A stretch of 9,266 nt of DNA, taken from the NCBI GenBank assembly GCA_938028745.1, contig CALIZL010000089.1, positions 1 through 9,266 of the forward strand, read 5' to 3'. A program made the position numbers and the translations under genes. A model generated the notes under the pieces. The model worked only from the letters and a program-made list of their open reading frames with translations, was not told where the DNA came from and searched no databases. Source of the stretch: an uncultured Prevotella sp. Its GTDB lineage: Bacteria > Bacteroidota > Bacteroidia > Bacteroidales > Bacteroidaceae. Position 1 is the first letter of the stretch. Each line of letters begins with the position of its first letter. Positions 6,619 to 9,266 of this stretch are shown one piece after another.

Positions 6619-6688
6619 CAGATGCGTTGCAGAGAAAGCTGAGGGCAGACGAAGGCTTAAAACCACTTCTTTTTTACTAGATTTAAGA

Positions 6689-8140
6689 ATGAAACAACAG
6701 GAAAAGACAAACGGCTATGCGCACATACTAAAATATATGGGTGTGTTCGGCAGTGTTCAGGGGGTGACAATCGGCTTGGGGATTATCCGAAACAAGTTGG
6801 TGGCCGTGCTTATTGGACCCGCCGGTGTGGGCATTATCTCCCTGTTCAATTCGGCCATTACCCTGCTTACCAACACGGCAAACATGGGGTTGGGCGTTAG
6901 TGGGGTGCGCAATGTGTCGGAGGCTTACGAGGCAAACGATGGCCAACGCCTCGACTTGGCTGTCTCCACACTCCGCTTTTGGGCTTTCTTAACGGGTTTC
7001 TTGGGTATGTCGTTGTGCCTGGCACTTAGCGTATGGCTCAGCCAGATCACGTTTTCTGACAGCGTTCACACCGTAGATTTCTTGCTGCTTTCGCCTGTTG
7101 TGGCCCTTTCGTGCATTACCGTGGGCGAGACGGCCATATTGAAAGGCGCGCGAATGCTGCGAAGTCTGGCCCAACTTACCATTGCCAGTCTGGCACTTAC
7201 CATCTTGATAACCATTCCCTTGTACTATATCTATCGCGAGGCAGCCATCGTTCCGTCGCTTATAGTTGCGGCTTTGGTGCAGATGGGCGCAACAGCAACT
7301 TGCTCGTTCAAGGCATTTCCGCTGCGACTAAATTGGAACAGCGAGCATCTTCGTTCGGGTAGTGTGATGATAAAGCTGGGTTTGGCTTTTACGCTAGCAG
7401 GCATATTGGGCAACGGAGCCGACCTTTTTATCCGTAGTTTTCTTAACAACACGGCCTCAATCGAAACCGTTGGCCTATATAATGCCGGCTATATGCTTTC
7501 TGTGGTGTATGCCTCCACGCTGTTTTCGGCGTTAGAGGCCGACTTTTTTCCGCGCATTTCGGCTGTAAACCGCTTGCAATATACCATGAACGTGCTTGTA
7601 AACCGACAAATAGAGGTGGGCTTGCTCATTGTTGGCCCATTGTTGGTGGTGTTCGTTTTGGCGTTGCCCGTTCTTGTTCCGCTGTTGTATAGCAGTGCCT
7701 TTGCTGGGGTTGTGGTCATGGTTCAGGTGCTTAGTTTCAACATTTTCCTTCGGGCGATAAGTCTTCCGTTAGAATATATCGCGCTGGCAAAGGGCGATTC
7801 GCGAACCTACCTGCTGCTCGAAGTGGCCTACGACTTGGCTTTTGTGGCGGCCGTTATCGGCGGAATGCACTTAGGCGGATTGTGGGGCGTGGGCTTGTGC
7901 CTGTCGGTAATGGGGCTGCTTAACCTCGTTTTGGTGGCGTGTGTGGTGCAAAAGAAGTTCGGCTATCGCATGCGCCGCAGCGTTTTCCGCAACATCGGCT
8001 TGCAGTTGCCCTGGCTTATGCTGGCCTATGCCACCACCTTTGTGCACAACATGTCGGTTTATTGCCTCGTTGGTCTTGCGTTGGTTGGCATCAGTTCGTA
8101 CCTGTCGGTTGGTGCATTGCGAAAGAAAACCAAACATTAA
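6689..8140 (+). CDS. wzx: Wzx-type flippase (polysaccharide/O-antigen translocase), 483 aa
   Basis: This is an inner-membrane protein expected to flip undecaprenyl-diphosphate-linked oligosaccharide from the cytoplasmic to the periplasmic face. It is hydrophobic throughout and of normal length for the family, with about 12 membrane segments by eye. Recognisable family stretches are RNKLVAVLIGPAGVGIISLF (34-53), the following NMGLGVSGVRNVSEA (65-79), VGLYNAGYMLS (261-271) and ADFFPRIS (284-291). The GPAGVG loop and what follows resemble WzxE-like members of the MOP exporter superfamily. The frame is open back to a TTG at 6614, but that would place coding sequence in the last palindrome of the repeat array. 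The ATG at 6689 (MKQQEKTNGYAHILKYM) gives the usual short polar N-terminus before the first helix. A GT2 gene follows 20 nt downstream, probably co-transcribed. No convincing -33/-7 pair was found on the plus strand upstream. Confidence 0.9.
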   Translation: MKQQEKTNGYAHILKYMGVFGSVQGVTIGLGIIRNKLVAVLIGPAGVGIISLFNSAITLLTNTANMGLGVSGVRNVSEAYEANDGQRLDLAVSTLRFWAFLTGFLGMSLCLALSVWLSQITFSDSVHTVDFLLLSPVVALSCITVGETAILKGARMLRSLAQLTIASLALTILITIPLYYIYREAAIVPSLIVAALVQMGATATCSFKAFPLRLNWNSEHLRSGSVMIKLGLAFTLAGILGNGADLFIRSFLNNTASIETVGLYNAGYMLSVVYASTLFSALEADFFPRISAVNRLQYTMNVLVNRQIEVGLLIVGPLLVVFVLALPVLVPLLYSSAFAGVVVMVQVLSFNIFLRAISLPLEYIALAKGDSRTYLLLEVAYDLAFVAAVIGGMHLGGLWGVGLCLSVMGLLNLVLVACVVQKKFGYRMRRSVFRNIGLQLPWLMLAYATTFVHNMSVYCLVGLALVGISSYLSVGALRKKTKH

Positions 8141-8160
8141 AACTTAGAAATACAAAGATA

Positions 8161-9198
8161 ATGCCCAAAGTTTCTGTACTGGTTGCCGTGTATAATGCGG
8201 AAAAATATCTGCGAACGTGTCTCGACTCGCTGTTAAATCAAAGTTTGAAAGACATTGAGGTGGTATGTGTAGACGACGCCTCGACCGATAATTCACTGGC
8301 GTTGCTGAACGAATATGCCGCGAAGGACAGCCGATTGAAGGTGGCGACGCTGGCTAAAAACTCAGGCATTTCGCACACACGCAACGTGGCTTTGGCCATG
8401 TCTACGGGCGAATACGTGTGCATGGTCGATTCAGACGATTGGCTTTCGGCCGACGCTTTGCAGCTTGCTGCCGAGGTGCTCGACACAGAACAAGGGGTGG
8501 ATTGTGTGCTTTTCGACTTTATCATTGCCGAACGCGACGATGTTTTGGACACATACACGCGCCAACGGCGGTATAACTCGATGCCGTTTAATCGTATAAG
8601 TGGTCTTCGTGCTTGCGAATTGAGCCTTGATTGGCGCATTCATGGGCTTTATATGATAAGGCGTGCGATACATCTACAATATCCTTACGATGAGAGTAGC
8701 CCTGTGTATAGCGACGAAAACACCACGCGCGTGCATTATTGGGCATCGCGAGAGGTGGCGCAATGCGCGGGAAAGTATTTCTATCGCCAGCATGTGGAGT
8801 CGGCAACGCATGCACCTAACCTGAATAAGTATTATCGTTTGGACGCTTACAAAAGCTTGAAACAATTTTTGCTGAGCCATACCGACACCCGTTTCCTTTG
8901 CGCACGATTTGAAAACATGCGGTGGCTAACGGTTGTAGACCTATATTATGAGTACTACAAAACGCGGCGGCAATTGTCGCGAACAGAGCAACAAACGGTG
9001 AAAAAGCGTCTGAAAGCGGCTTGGCAAGACATCGACCTGTCTTTGCTTAGTGGCAAAGATACGCGCAAATTTGGGTATATGCCCCTCCGCTTTTCGTGGT
9101 TGGCGTTTAGAATACAAGAAGAATTGTATTTCTTCGTAAGGGCAATGCGCGATAAAATGAGGTCTTTTAGCGAAAAGGCGGAAGGGAAGGAAGGTTGA
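8161..9198 (+). CDS. GT2 family glycosyltransferase, 345 aa
   Basis: This is a GT-A fold glycosyltransferase encoded 20 nt after the flippase gene, almost certainly in the same transcript. Motifs are SVLVAVYNAEKYL (5-17), VCVDDASTDNS (35-45), GISHTRNVAL (69-78) and MVDSDDW (88-94, metal-binding D-x-D position). At the catalytic-base position, where the other two GT2 enzymes of the locus have Glu-Asp, it has YSDENTT (183-189) with D185-E186, followed by a Tyr-rich tail segment (KYFYRQHVESAT). DDAS replaces the more common DDGS. The frame is open upstream to 7939 inside the flippase gene, but the fold begins at ATG 8161 (MPKVSVLVAVYN), after an A-rich leader. It differs enough from the minus-strand pair to suggest a different sugar or linkage. 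Confidence 0.93.
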   Translation: MPKVSVLVAVYNAEKYLRTCLDSLLNQSLKDIEVVCVDDASTDNSLALLNEYAAKDSRLKVATLAKNSGISHTRNVALAMSTGEYVCMVDSDDWLSADALQLAAEVLDTEQGVDCVLFDFIIAERDDVLDTYTRQRRYNSMPFNRISGLRACELSLDWRIHGLYMIRRAIHLQYPYDESSPVYSDENTTRVHYWASREVAQCAGKYFYRQHVESATHAPNLNKYYRLDAYKSLKQFLLSHTDTRFLCARFENMRWLTVVDLYYEYYKTRRQLSRTEQQTVKKRLKAAWQDIDLSLLSGKDTRKFGYMPLRFSWLAFRIQEELYFFVRAMRDKMRSFSEKAEGKEG

Positions 9199-9266
9199 GA
9201 TTACTTCGGACCAATAAACCAATCATCTGTCCACAAAGAAGTGTTGCGATTTCTTCTTCGCTTGCA

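Noticed and set aside
6678..6685. TAGATTTA as a -7 box for the flippase gene
   Set aside because: It ends 3 nt before the start codon, deviates at the last base and has no TTTG 20 nt upstream.
6614..6688. TTG start for the flippase 25 codons upstream
   Set aside because: It would turn the last palindrome of the array into coding sequence and add a basic, non-membrane extension. The ATG at 6689 gives a typical N-terminus.
7939..8160. Upstream extension of the last GT2 frame into the flippase gene
   Set aside because: The extra 74 residues are a frame-shifted shadow of the flippase, and the GT2 fold begins at the ATG at 8161.

Overview
The window looks like a chromosomal piece of a Bacteroidetes bacterium, most likely Prevotella or a close relative. 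This rests on a -33 TTTG / -7 TAnnTTTG promoter, A-rich leaders without a clear Shine-Dalgarno, a secreted protein with the Prevotella-type ending 'WYTLDGR...VYVRRNKKILIR', and a tiny protein of a kind common in Prevotella. No search was run, so the genus is inference.

Left part (1-3380). A strong plus-strand terminator (20-56) closes a gene outside the window. Three minus-strand genes follow: a 125-aa membrane-anchored hypothetical protein (144-521), a 57-aa hypothetical protein (987-1160) and a 648-aa secreted modular protein (1224-3170). Between the first two lie 465 bases without a supportable gene. Upstream of the 648-aa gene, and running into its signal-peptide codons, is a degenerate AACTCAT-word repeat with an inverted copy near 3341-3378.

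Right part (3377-9198) is a surface-polysaccharide assembly locus in two divergent units. The minus unit is three glycosyltransferase genes joined by two ATGA stop/start overlaps (GT2, GT2, then a GT-B enzyme), behind a very good Bacteroidetes promoter only 13 nt from the first start codon. The plus unit is a Wzx-type flippase (6689-8140) followed 20 nt later by another GT2 glycosyltransferase (8161-9198). The glycosyltransferases would build a lipid-linked oligosaccharide on the cytoplasmic face and the flippase would move it across the inner membrane. No polymerase, ligase or initiating phosphosugar transferase is in view, so the locus probably continues outside the window.

The most unusual sequence is the divergent intergenic region (6381-6688). 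It holds five near-identical dyad elements (consensus TACAARNGGCTTGTA) spaced almost exactly 22 bp apart, and a perfect 19-bp inverted repeat is laid over them. It could be an operator array, a structured leader RNA or a dispersed palindromic repeat, and it lies just upstream of the flippase gene.
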